Shown one piece after another: positions 12,055 to 23,160 of a stretch of 64,000 nt of DNA. The position numbers and the translations under genes were made by a program. The stretch lies in contig NC_043967.1 in NCBI RefSeq assembly GCF_902148855.1, forward strand, positions 47,377,383 to 47,441,382, in the 5' to 3' direction. The notes beneath the pieces were generated by a model. That model was given only the letters and a program-made list of their open reading frames with translations, made no database searches and had not been told where the DNA came from. The DNA comes from Sphaeramia orbicularis. Taxonomy: Eukaryota > Chordata > Actinopteri > Kurtiformes > Apogonidae. The stretch's first letter is position 1, and each line of letters begins with the position of its first letter.

Positions 12055-13392
12055 ATTGTTTTCTCCACTGGACACAGTTCTAAATGAAAAGAATGGAGTT
12101 TGATACTGAAATGTCAGCGTGTCTTTGATTCTGAGGCTCATAAAGGTATAAAGTTATGGGATATTATTATCTTTGCCAAATTTGCTGTTTGTTGATCCAC
12201 GGTTCAGATTAAACTGTGACAGTTCAGACCTGGTTTGTTGGATTTCAAACAGATCTTTAGTGCAGCTATTGACAACACAAACCAAATAGAAAACAGAGGT
12301 GATTTGTGGTTTAACTGCGTCTGTTTTCTGTCAAACAGAGCTCAGCTAACAGAGCTATAATGTAAACTATCAGCTGATGCAGAAGGAGAAGATTATAAAA
12401 CACTGTGGTATTTTGACTGCATAACCAGCAATAAGTTTTTGTTTGTTTGATATAGTTCATGAACACACTGATTTATTTATTTATTACCTCCGCCAAGGAG
12501 GTTATGTTTTTGCCAGGGTTTGTTTGTTTGTTTGTTTGTTTGTCTGTTTGTTTGTTTGTCTGTCCGTTAGTGTGCAACATAACTCAAAAAGTTATGGACA
12601 GATTTGGATGAAATTTTCAGGGTTTGTTGGAAATGGGATAAGGAAAAAATGATTAAATTTTGGTGGTGATCGGGGGTGGGGGGGCCCACGGGGGGGGCCA
12701 CTGATCAGCCTTGGCGGAGGTCTGCGCTCTCCGAGTGCTTCTAGTTTATGATATGAACCTAGTGATCACAGTAAGTGCGTTATTTTTTAACAGCTGTCTC
12801 ACCTGTGATTAAAATGGCGAAAGTCACAATGGTCAGGAAGGCAGAGACACACATGTTATTGAGGAAGGTGAGGTCACTTTTCCAGGCACTCTTGGTATAA
12901 CCCAAAGTCAGAGTGATGATGCTGGAGACTCCCAGTAAAATCAGATAGATGGGGATCCCATTATGTGCACGGCACTGGACTGGGTCCAGATGAGTGGCCC
13001 CTATGACACAAAAGACACAAATAAAAGACATGGTCATAAAAGACACGCTAAGACATACAGACAAAAATATCAAAATTATGAATTCAAGGTAAACTCACCC
13101 AAAGCAATGGCTGCAATCATAAGCATCCAGTAAATAATGTTTACCACAACTAAAGAAAGAACAGAGGAGAGTGTGAAGGATAAGTAATAGTTAAACAGAT
13201 GAAATAAGGCAGAAATGACGATGAATATAATGTAGAACTCGAACCGATCGTTGAAATCAGGACTGCACTTTGAGGCCTCAGAGCCACATACGACGGCGGG
13301 TCCACATCTAAAGAAAATAAAAGTCACGTCATAATCATAAAACATCAACAGGAAAAGAAGCTGCAGCCGTGTAGATATACTGTACCTGACAT
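10603..13392 (-). CDS. TMEM272-like four-pass membrane protein
   Basis: Small membrane protein of unknown function. Model on the minus strand: 13386-13392 (ATGTCAG), 13269-13307, 13099-13149, 12803-13000 and 10603-10868; the sum is 561 nt, 186 aa plus stop, all in frame. The N-terminus reads MSDVDPPSYVALRPQ, a cytosolic PPxY-like stretch. Then come VVNIIYWMLMIAAIALG (TM1), IPIYLILLGVSSIITLTL (TM2), MCVSAFLTIVTFAILITG (TM3) and ITYQFAFVVTTLLWVAAS plus a Cys-rich membrane segment (TM4). YSVYPPNYDSP followed by YCD between TM3 and TM4 is what I remember of the TMEM272 family. Exons 3 and 4 are firm. The first two exons are weaker: the donor A|GTGCAG at 13268 is poor, and the 13076-13348 region is also open as one hydrophobic frame. 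The long last intron is filled with repeats. Confidence 0.62.
11224..11773 (+). repeat. Possible retroposed segment ending in poly-A
   Basis: The stretch ends in ataataaaattcgt followed by about 20 A at 11755-11774, the mark of reverse-transcribed DNA. An 87-codon frame at 11224-11487 has no recognisable domain. It lies in the TMEM272-like gene's last intron. The family is unknown and the left limit is a guess. Confidence 0.3.
11820..12420 (-). repeat. Unnamed dispersed repeat, family B, copy 1
   Basis: Reverse-orientation match to 24100-24850 and, over part of its length, to 57245-57500. Shared blocks include the one around gacagttcagacctggtttg / ttgttgatccacggttcaga and the end gtaaactatcagctgatgca. 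It carries a GTT microsatellite at 12014-12055. It lacks the LINE tail that interrupts the 24-kb copy. Confidence 0.65.
12014..12055. repeat. (GTT)n microsatellite
   Basis: About 14 GTT units with one interruption (GTTATT). Read in the other frame it produces an artificial poly-Asn open frame. Confidence 0.95.
12486..12747. mobile_element. MITE with CCTCCGCCAAGG ends, copy 1
   Basis: Begins acctccgccaaggaggttat and contains ccttggcggaggt near the other end, followed by tctgcgctctccgagtgctt and ctagtt. The core contains a TTTG/TCTG microsatellite and aactcaaaaagttatggaca. A second copy lies at 28251-28518. The structure is common in fish genomes; I cannot assign a transposase family. Confidence 0.7.
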
Positions 13393-14999
13393 TTTTACTA
13401 GTTTTTCTTCTGCTTCTTCCTCTTCCAGAACTCAGACGACAATGCTCATTAGCAGACTGCCCACTTTAACATTTCTCGCTGTTTGCTCAGGATGTTAAGA
13501 CATTTTGTTTTAGCAACAGTTTCGCAAAGAGCCCTCTGAGTAACTAAGAGGAAATCATGATGAAATGTGTCACTGTTATCTGATGCTAATCATCTGTATG
13601 TAAAGTGAGCTCTGAACCACAAAACGCTCTGTGATGTTTTTTCTTTTCTTATGTAAATGACACTTTTTACTAAATTGTGCAATGGGCATTATATGGTCCA
13701 ATCTTATTTCAATGCATTGTGACAACTCCAAATAAAAACTATGTTCGAGCACTTTACTGATTACATGAGTTATCTGCTAATATTTAGTTTAGATATGCAA
13801 ACAGGAAAACTATATTATCACAATCTTATCTGAGTGGTGGAAAATGCAGAGCTGCAGCTTAAATGTTTATGTGCTGAACAGGCTCGTGGTTGTTTCTCCA
13901 CACTGGCGTTAAAGTGAACGGACGACACCATAGTGGATGGAAAATGAAGTGATCCACTGCTTATGTGTATTTGTCTTTCATCAGTGTGAGTCATGAAAGT
14001 TTGAAGTTATACAAATTGTGACTTGAGCCTCCATCTCTGTTTGGTGTCACCTCTGTTTCCAGGTTATTGCAACTGTAACAGTTTCTGATGCTGCTAAAAA
14101 TTTTCAGGTAATATTTAATGTCACCCAGAGTTAAACTGAACACCAACTTTGCCTCAACCAAAACTGAAGAAAAATGACATCAGCTACTGTGGTTTAGGGA
14201 CAAATTTACCCATGTTTATTGAAACATACTTTTGGTCATATTAAGAGTTGCGAACCTGATCTGTGTGAGGTTTATGCAAGAGGCACCTTTAAGGCTTCTG
14301 ACAGTTTAATATCAATTTATATTTATAGATTAATGAATTCAATGCCTTTAAGACTTGTTAAGAATCCATGGGAGCGCTGATATTGTTTTAACATTTTGCC
14401 ATTTCAGATCTTTAACCCATAAAGACCCAGTACTACTTTAGTGGCAGTTCCCAAATGTTTTATCATCATTTATTGTAATATTATTGTCTTTATTTTGAGT
14501 TGTTTCAGTGTAAATTGTGTATTTTCCTATATTTAATTCACTGATCATGTTTTCAGTAAAATATGTCATTAACTGAACATAAAAACAAGTGTCTCCATCC
14601 ACTGTCATTGATCCAACTCCATGGGTTTTACTGGTGAATCAATGTTGTAGAAGATGACGGTGTTTCCACCTTCACTATGGGGCCTCTGAACATCCAAATG
14701 GGTCATATCTGATGACCATGAAAAGATGCCAAACTGCATTTTACACCAATTATTTATATGTATTAATAGGATTAGTGGGTCAACAGGTATTAAACATTTT
14801 ATATCAGTAGTTGTTTTTTGTCGCCAGTGGCTGTTTCGGTCTTTATGGGTTAAAATATGTTTTTTCTTTTCCAGTTCCATAAATTGATCACCAAATTGGG
14901 ATTTAATCCAGACTTAATACTAATAGGTTAGTCTGCACCTGAGCAAGTTGTTTTACCTGATAATTTATCAACTTTCTACTCAGAAAAACTTGCTTAATT
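13393..14999. other. Spacer between the TMEM272-like and PI-PLC-like genes
   Basis: Holds the 5' side of the TMEM272-like gene and, at 14412-14853, a TTAA-flanked MITE. Nothing else is recognised. No promoter motif stands out. Confidence 0.45.
14412..14853. mobile_element. TTAA-flanked MITE, family A, copy 1
   Basis: Flanked by TTAA at both ends (14412-14415, 14850-14853). The 434-bp body starts CCCATAAAGACCC and ends GGTCTTTATGGG, a near-perfect 12-bp terminal inverted repeat. TTAA target plus short inverted repeats is piggyBac-like. Related sequence occurs at 22620-23160, 47345-47530 and 55740-56150. No coding capacity. Confidence 0.75.
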
Positions 15000-17249
15000 T
15001 CAATCAAGATTAAGATACCTCATCATCTTCCTGAGTGAAAAAATGGTATTTTCCAAAGTTGCCTTACTAGGACCTGGGTAAAAGGCCTGTCTCTTTACCT
15101 CTTCTGTTAGTTGGAAGTTAATGATCATTTGAATCATAGGAGCAGCTGGAAAGTCCATGCATATGATTCCCAGGCGCTGGTTCAGGTCTGTTTTGGACCT
15201 CAGGTAGTTGTAGAGTTGTGCATTGAGGCGCTGAGCGACAGCTCTGGGATAAGCAAACACACCAGCACCACTGCTGTAGGTGAGGAAGATCTGGGCTTTG
15301 TTTCCTAAAGGTGCAGCCTCCAGGTGTTCGTAGACGCTCTGCCACTTTTCTTCCACATGAAGAAGTGTCGGAACCTGCAAGGGAAAAGAGATGAGTCACC
15401 TAAAAGCACTTTAAGATTATTTCAGAGTCATACATTTTTACAAAACACTTAAGTGAGATTGGTGTTGATGAACCTATTTACAGCGGAGGAGGAGGGACTA
15501 GATTTTTTTTCCCCTGGTAAATACAGAAAAATGCACTCCATTATTATATAAATGACCTGCAGGAAAACTCCTACATAAGCAAAAGTACATTTTAAGAATT
15601 TTCATTCATTCATTTTCTGAACTGCTTATTCCTCGTAAGGCAAGAAGAAAAAAAAGAAGTTTCGATGCACACATTGTCATGGTGCACTCTTCCATCGCCG
15701 CTGACCTCAGACTCATCAACACCTGCTGGCATCGCAACTGAACAAAACTGTCATCAGGGGTCCATAAAAGGGGCTCCTCTGCTCCAGTGCGGTGCCAGAT
15801 CATTGCTTTATACCTCCATAGACTCTTTCAGACTTTTCATCTCATCATCCACCTAATCTTGCCATGCTGCAGACTCTGCAGTTTCTTCCACCCTCAGGTT
15901 TGTTACCTATGTTCTTGTTTAATTTCTGTTAATAAACCCTTTTACTCCCTTCAGCACCATACATGTGAGTCCATTCAATCACTCCGTCATGACAGACGTG
16001 TATATACAATGCACCTTCGGTATATAAACCCTTCATTCTGGTTTATTCAGGGTAATGTAAAAATGATTCTGTTTTCAGATTGATTATAATGACATCTTAA
16101 TTTGAGAAAATCAGCTTGAGAATATCAACATCTTGATATGTGAAAGAAAACATAACTACGCATATTATATTCTGTTTCTGCAACTAGATCCTCCTGAATC
16201 TTACACACTGACCTTTTTTAGTCGTAATGAGTGCATTTAAAGCTGCAGCTAAAGCAAAGCTGTAGTTGAGTAAAAGTACAAAAAAGTACATCTCTCTGAA
16301 AAGTTGCTGAAATGTTGAATTATAAAGATGCTCTGATGTAAAGTGTAAGTAGCAACACCCAACTTCTGGCTATTTGCGAAAATATAGATTAAAAAAACTT
16401 CCTAATCTTTTTTTTTATGCCAGGTGTCATCTGGTTTGGACAGAGCTAATATCTCCTTAACAATGAAGGCCTTTCACATCCCGCCAGCCACCGTATGGGA
16501 GGGTGAGGCGAGGGGTGTTGGGTTGGTTACATTCTACAACCATTAGATAACACTAAATACAACACATTAAATGTCTAACACGTCACTCCCAGATGTTTAT
16601 TTCTTTGACACTTGAACAATGATAAACATATAAACAAAATGACAAAACTTCTCTGTCTGAAAACTGTATTTTAATTACCTTCCAGTCGTCTGCGATGTCC
16701 ATAGAGCTGTAGCGCATCCCCAGGTCTGGTCCGTGGAAGTCCTGCAGGATGATGAGCTTCCCTCGGGCCTCGGCCATGGTGGGCACCAGCCGACTGTGCC
16801 ACAGCAGGTCCCAATGAGCGTGGCGATGGATGTAGTCAACCACAGCGCCGTAGATGTCATACGTCTCACTGAACTCCTCCTTCACACGCATCAGTACCGT
16901 TTCACTGGGATACTCACGCAGGAAGTCAGCCACTCCCTCCAGCACGTGACCAAAGTGGGCGCGCTGGTAGGACACGCCGTGGTGGATGGTGAGATTTCCC
17001 TTCACATGACGGACACGGATGTCTAAGTAGCGTACCCCGGCACGAAGCTGGGACGCCAGGCTCCAGGTCTGACATTCAGCATACACGCCACCGAACAGGG
17101 CCATGGTGTTGTGGGTTCCGGGCATGGTGATCTCAGACAGCGGCTGGTCATCAGGGATGCTGGCCATCCAGGATGGGTTGAGGAACTCTGGGTTGGGTGT
17201 GTCGTCATAGTCGGGTCGCTGAATGGCACTGAAACTCAAACCAGTGACT
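15000..17249 (-). CDS. Bacterial-type phosphatidylinositol phospholipase C-like protein (PLC-X domain)
   Basis: Family enzymes cleave phosphatidylinositol into diacylglycerol and inositol phosphate. Two coding exons are visible: 16679-17249 and 15000-15374 (GT-AG, phase 0), about 300 residues from the first conserved part. The first exon has WMASIPDDQPLSEITMPGTH (catalytic His of the X domain), RAGVRYLDIRVRHVKGN (Asp and Arg of the active site) and LTIHHGVSYQRAHFG (second catalytic His); MRVKEEFSE follows. The second exon reads VPTLLHVEEKWQSVYEHLE and LGIICMDFPAAPMIQ. The Asp that follows the first His in bacterial enzymes (GTHD) is Asn here (GTHN). The start is unresolved: the exon opens at an acceptor in phase 2 with no ATG before the Met of SWMAS, so an upstream coding exon is probably missing. 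The last 30 residues could be intronic, since a CCTA|GTAAGG donor lies within them. Confidence 0.82.
15375..16678 (-). other. Intron of the PI-PLC-like gene
   Basis: No gene is seen. 15600-15660 (ttcattcattttctgaactg onward) resembles an interspersed repeat common in fish. A stretch with an aataaaccctttt polyadenylation-like block near 15930 is noted among rejected items. 16255-16300 (gagtaaaagtacaaaaaagt) resembles a fragment of another widespread fish repeat. Confidence 0.35.
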
Positions 17250-17683
17250 CTAAAGCAAAAGACAGACTTGTCAGTTGGTACTTGGTGGTCTGGGAACTGG
17301 ACCCATCTGTTTTAGTCTGCTGGATCAGTCACATCCATTTATCTAACAGGGGCCTCATCTGGTGGGATTTGATATGATGGTGTCTTACAAATCCTACCAT
17401 GGGAGGAGCCCCTGATTGCAACACAAAGCACTCTTATTCCAGAAATTTTCGTGTAGTTAAACAATAATGTTCTGTCTATAAGTATGTGTGTAAATAACTG
17501 AGGGAAGGACATGCTCTGCCTGCCCTTATTCCGACATGAATGCATTTTATTGCTACTAAATTGGTCAGGAACAGCAACCTCCATCATATACAATGCTCCA
17601 AATTATGTTCCCAAGATTCTGTTACATTTGATGTTGTCAAAACTATCACTAAAGTCTATGACAAAGGTTTTTATTTGTACCAA

Positions 17684-17760
17684 ATAAGAATTAGAATTAG
17701 AATTAGAATTGCCTTTATTGTCATTTGACAGTACAAAGTACATCATAAGACAAAAGAAAT
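17684..17760 (-). repeat. LINE/SINE 3' tail with (AATTCT)n, minus orientation
   Basis: Read on the minus strand: a unique part, then gacaataaaggcaattct, then four AATTCT units, the typical tail of a fish L2-type retroposon. It is 5'-truncated and lies upstream of the PI-PLC-like coding exons. Confidence 0.55.
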
Positions 17761-18260
17761 AAAAAGGACCATACTAATTTTGGTGCAACACTTATGTTTT
17801 CCATATAAAAGAACAAACAACAACAGTCAGAGCCTTGACTGACAACAAAGATGTGTTCCCATGTTTCTGACAGGAATTATTGAATTTCATTTACCAGTGA
17901 GTCAGTGTTCAATGGTTAAAGGTCTGTGCAAAGACACTGAGCTGTGTTTTAGATTGGAAATCAAAGATGAACTGAGAATGCCACGCTACATATTTATACT
18001 TCTTGTATCAGGTTTTTCATGTCGTCAGTGATTATTTAAGGATCTGGTGTGCCTCGTCATTCTAAATCCCTACAAGCAAAAAAATTTTTAAAATTATTAA
18101 GTCGAAACTGGGTCTTATGTGTTTGGTTGCAAAAAAAACCAATACTCTGTAAGTTTAAAGGCTTAATGTGTTAATTTAGATGGGTCTAACAGCAGAAATG
18201 TAATATATATAATAGGTGTTTAGTAGTGTATAATGGAAAAGAATCACTGTGTTTTTGTTC

Positions 18261-18290
18261 TTCCATCCATCCATCCATCCATCCATCGAT
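18261..18290. repeat. (CCAT)n microsatellite
   Basis: About seven ccat units. Confidence 0.9.
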
Positions 18291-19525
18291 AGTAGAAAAA
18301 TGACTGTGTGTCCCAATTGTGTTCTTATTACAGATTAGTCTGACGTAGTGGCCTGGTCTGTTATGGTCTTTGTATGTCTTGTACTGCAATTGTTCTTTGT
18401 ATCAAGAAGTTGATATTCTCGCATTAAGATGTCATCATAATCAAAATGTCATCCTGTATACTAAACATTATCCTGTGTGTAAACTGTTATAACTGCCATG
18501 TGTCTACTGCATTCAGTAAGCACCTGACATATCAACCTTTGGGTATAGAGGTGTCTTCCTTTTGGACAGTCGACACAGAGATCTCTCCTCACACTGTCTT
18601 TGGTTGCTGTGAGCTCTTATCTGTGCACAAATAAGGCCTTGAAATAATCAGAGTATTTCTTCTTTGAGCACCTCATCTCAGAGTGGTGATTTTCGGTTTT
18701 AAAGTCCCACAAATCCTATCTACCTACCTACAGAGGATAAAAAGGCATTGCCGGAGGATTATAAACATAAAACAAACCAGCCAAAACATTCAACTCACCC
18801 AAAAAGGATCATTAACTCCATGAACATCTTGTGCCTTTTTACTGGAGCTTCTCTGATGCCGCTTTTCATGTCTGATTTTTGTGTTCAGATAACAGGGTCT
18901 AAATATAGAAGACAGGGTGGAAATTTAGTTTAATATTAACTATGTTTTCCAAAATGAGTGATGACCAACAAAAATAGATATAGTATTCAACAGATGTTCA
19001 AAAAAGCAGAGTAACAGTGTCCAAAGGTCCATTCTGACATAGAAACACAGATATTTTTCACTGAATTCATTAAAATGATAATAAACCTTTCTTTTTGTTT
19101 AGCAGGTGATCTGCTTTTCTAGCTGTCGTGATTTTGGCGCTGCTAAAACACAATTTACAGGCAGTGCAATGAGGCTGTAGTCAATATTAGATCAGTGCCT
19201 GGTTAGAATTAGATAAATAAATGAATAAAGCTAGGTATATTTTTACTTTAAGGCAGATTCTCTCATGGGTAAACATGCAGCTACACTTCACTATAAAGCA
19301 CTTACCCTTCAGAAAAACCATACCAGCTTATGATAAATCCAAACAAACACACAGTGGAAACAATTCGATTGCATCTGGGCCGAGGTCGACCTCAGCTCAC
19401 CCCTCCGGGCTGTTTCAATGGCAGGCTTAACCTTTCTAATCCCAAACCTGAATCAAAGCCTCCACTGCTTCTGTGTCAAACCTGCTGATGTGATGATGTG
19501 CCGCTCTTGTCGATGTGGTTCGTAC

Positions 19526-19571
19526 CTGAATCCAGAACCAGTCGCGGGTCCTCAGTCCGGTTCGGGCGCCT
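19526..19571 (-). other. Candidate noncoding first exon of the PI-PLC-like gene
   Basis: On the minus strand a CG-rich block ends GGTTCTGGATTCAG|GTACGA, a good donor, inside the only CpG-richer patch in this area. In the frame needed to join the 17249 acceptor it meets a stop, so it could only be 5' UTR. It belongs to the next gene downstream by position alone. Confidence 0.3.
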
Positions 19572-19706
19572 GAGGATGACAGACGGACGCACACGGGGAG
19601 AGCAAGAGGTGTTTAGAGACAGAGGCTCCCAGAGAAAATGACAGAGTCAGTGAGTTGACCTCGGACGTTATTGTGGGAAATACCATAATGGAGCAGCTGA
19701 GCAACA

Positions 19707-19762
19707 TGTGTGTATGTGTGTGTGTGTGTGTGTGTGTTTGTGAGTGTGTGTGTGTGTTTATG
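19707..19762. repeat. (TG)n microsatellite
   Basis: TG/GT run with a few interruptions. Confidence 0.95.
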
Positions 19763-21536
19763 TGTCAGTGTAGGTGGGATACAACGGGGATCCCTAAAGT
19801 AAATTTTGTTGTATATTTTGTGCTCTGTAAAAGTATTATATCACCTTATTAAAAAAATAGTACATATATAGTTAAAATCCCTGGAGTTTCTTTATTTTAA
19901 TTGTACTGAGTCTTATACATCAGCTGCAATTCACTTATTTCTACTCAAAGTGTTTCTTAAAAGAGATAGCATTACTAATACACAGCACTATGTACTCAGT
20001 GTTGGTTGTGTTCCTTTGAAAGAGTAACTGGTTATTAGCTATTTAGGTCACTAGTTAAAATGATAAATACAACTGAAATGTCCTAAAAACAGTTCAGATT
20101 CCATATTCAATTTGAAATGGATAATATTGTTGAATTTGTTGATTTTAAAGGTGTTTTTGTCCAACAACATGGACTGAAAGAATATATTCAGGTTTAACTG
20201 TAATCTGTAAACAGTAATTTAATTATTTCATGACATATTAAATTTTACTGTTTAACTGATTACTAAAGGTCAATCAGCAAAGGATTTTCAAATCTTGATA
20301 TAATAATGATAGTCTTGAAAGGAAAAATGCTGAGAGCTGATTAATTATCCAATATTATCCCTAAAACGCCCTGAAAGTGGATTAAGTGTATCTGAAAGTA
20401 CCAAAAATCATTGTTATTTTGTTTCAAAGTCAGTAATTCCAGTTGATTCCATCTACATTACACAATTCTGTTTGGTATAACTTGTTATTTGTGGATGTAA
20501 GTATTTTAAGAGAAAATGATTTTTTGCAGAATTGTGTGAATAGTTAAATAAATCAATTTGCCACCAATAGAACAATTGAAACAATACAGAAAGACTATAT
20601 TGTGTCTTGTTTTTATGTAACATACTACAGCGCACATACACATTGACTAATGCTGTGGAATAAAACCACTCATAAGTGTTCATGGAGGTGTCACTGTTGT
20701 CCTGTTATTGTCTGACACTGTCTACCTCAATCTGCCTGTTTTTCAGAAGAAACAAAAACGGAGAAAGGTGTGAAACCAGATCGCACCGATCATCTTGCGT
20801 TTCAGGTTCGACTCTGACTAAGACACAGCTGCTGTTCGGACATATGTTTCTGCAAACTAACCTTAACCTTCACCCTGAAAAATAAACACCAAACCCATCA
20901 GTCACACACTTATATACTGTACACCAACACGGTTCATTATTATGGAGTCTGTCAACATAATAGCTCATTTTCTGTTTTCATGCTGATCTTTTGTATTGTA
21001 GCTACTGTATATTATTCATTGTACTGTATGTAATTTTTGGTGTGATTCTATAAATTGTAAACATTACATCATATTTTTTTATGTTTTTGTCTTTTAACTG
21101 AGTGTATTTTAAATATGTAAAAATGTCCAGTGCAGGTTGTTTCTCCTCTAAACTGTGCATCACAAACCTTCTGCTCAAGAGCAAAAACAGAAATTCAGTG
21201 TCTCCTTTGGACCAAAACTGGCAAAAATATGTCATGAATTATGATAGAGCTGCATTTTAACTCTATTCTCTACTGTCAAGACAATGTCTCTGAAAGTGTC
21301 TTTGTGTCACTTTTTGCATCTTTTACACCATTTTTATCATGTTACAGCTTTCAGTCATGCAGAGTTATGGACATGGATATTTCTTTATTGACATTTTCCG
21401 GATTTGTTGAATATGTGCCTGTTAATTCTTTGTCCTTTTCTTTTGTTTGTGTTGATTTAATTACTGTCTAAACTTGCCTACACTAAAATTAAGTTGTTGG
21501 TTTTAACAAATTTTGTAATGTAATTTTAATCTTTTA

Positions 21537-21760
21537 ATGTGTGTTTTATGTTTCTTTTTTTTGGTCACATCTTTTATGTTGTTTTCATTTTGTTACATAT
21601 TAAAAGTCATTTTGTTAAATATCGTTATGTCTTTCACATCTTTTTTGTCATTTTTTTGCATCATTTTCTTCATGTTGCGACTTTCATATCATTTTCATCG
21701 TTTACATCATTTTAATTGTTTTACGTTTCACATTGTTTTTATCTTATGTCTTTATCTCGT
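21537..21760. repeat. T-rich degenerate tandem tract
   Basis: Irregular repetition of blocks such as ttttcatttt, tttgtcattt and catcatttt over more than 200 bases on the plus strand. The 102-codon frame across it is compositional. Confidence 0.55.
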
Positions 21761-22619
21761 TGCATGTTCTACCAATCACACCTCTCGTCTTTGTCACATG
21801 ACTTTGCTGAGGTCAACATTTATAAACACTTTTCTTCTGTTTTAATGAGCAAATTGAATTCAAATATATTATTTCTGTATATTTTCCTCTGCCGTTTGGC
21901 TACTCAATACAAACAGCTCCCATTTTGACTTTAAGTTTGGGAAACATGACTCTACATCAACTTTGACATGTTACTTAATCAACTTCCTTTCTTCATCAAC
22001 AGAATTTAATCTTTCTGCCATATTTTGACATATAAAATATCAGTAAGTATTTCAGTGTCTCTGTAGTGTATTCGAAAACCTAAAAAATATAAATTTACAG
22101 CTTTATTATTGTCATTATTATAGGGATCCATTATGTTTTTTGAGGAGGCTGGTGCTGCTGCATATGCACAAACAGATAACTGAGGTGTGATATAAGATGA
22201 TTAATGTGATGTGGATGAAGGACGATGTAGTAAAACACTGTCCGGTCAAAAAGTCCCACATGCAATATTTTTGATACAGTACACACTCATCGGGCATCCT
22301 TTATGTCACACAGAGCATAAAGTTATGTAGCGTCACAATAATTCTTGCAGCATTTATTTCCATCCATATTTGCATGAATTTTGTCCCACATCTTACGATG
22401 ATGATGGAGACTTGGACGACTGTGTTAATTCTTCTCCTTCACATCCTAAAGATTCTCAGTGTGGTTCAGGTCTGGTTTCTGTGGAGGTCAGTCAATGTGT
22501 GTAAATGATGTCTCATGATCCTGAAACACTCTTTCAAAACCCCAGTGAATCTTGGTCTTGTCTAATCTTTATGCTCTCCAGTAAACTGATGAGAAGCTAC
22601 TCACTGCATCATTTGGTGT

Positions 22620-23160
22620 GAACTCCTAAAGACCCAAACATCCACACCAACCAAAAGCATGTACAGATCTAAAATGTTAATTAACTGCTGATCCCTTAAT
22701 CATATCAATCATGTAAATAATTGGTGTAAAATACAGTTTGTCATTTTTTCACGGTCATCAGATATGACATATTTTGACGTTCAGAGGCTTTGTAGTGAAC
22801 ACGGAAACGCCACCATCTTCTGCAACATTGATTCACCAGTAAAAGCCATGGTGGTTGATCAATGATAGTGGATGGAGACACTTGGTTTATACTCAGTTAA
22901 TGATATATTTTATTTAAAAAGTCCCTTTTTTTTCAGTTGTCTCTATTTCTGATATAATAGCCCTCATCTTTAATCTGAGGTTTTATGAACATCTACATGA
23001 TCAGTAAATTACATATAAGAAAATATCTAATTTTCACTTAAAAATGCAAAATACAGAGGATAATATTCTAATAAATTGTGATAAATCTCTTAAGAAAGGT
23101 TAAGTAGAGAGAAAAATGAATTTGGGGACTGCTACAAAAGTAGCACTGGGTCTCTGTGGG
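22620..23160. mobile_element. TTAA-flanked MITE, family A, copy 2 (inverted relative to copy 1)
   Basis: The right end reads GGGTCTCTGTGGG followed by TTAA at 23161; the left end (ctcctaaagaccc) is decayed. Internal blocks match copy 1 in reverse, for example cgccaccatcttctgcaaca and attgattcaccagtaaaagc. Orientation is opposite to the 14.4-kb copy. Confidence 0.65.

Noticed and set aside
11896-12141. Frame with poly-Asn (minus strand)
   Set aside because: Product of the GTT microsatellite at 12014-12055. The same applies to poly-Asn frames near 42.8, 49.1, 55.6 and 59.9 kb.
12443-12652. Frame with repeated FVCLFVCL residues
   Set aside because: Translation of a TTTG/TCTG microsatellite inside a MITE.
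13076-13348. 90-codon hydrophobic frame taken whole as the first TMEM272-like exon
   Set aside because: It would put the upstream ATG out of phase; the split model sums to a multiple of three. Kept only as an alternative.
15840-15995. Stretch with aataaaccctttt and a cgtcatgaca end, reminiscent of the end of an LTR
   Set aside because: No matching second repeat, primer-binding site or internal coding region; too weak to call a retroviral fossil.
21537-21845. 102-codon Phe/Leu-rich frame
   Set aside because: Arises from a T-rich degenerate tract, not a membrane protein.
22230-22600. Possible decayed transposon
   Set aside because: Edge sequence and a few phrases resemble fish elements, but no termini or protein signature could be found.
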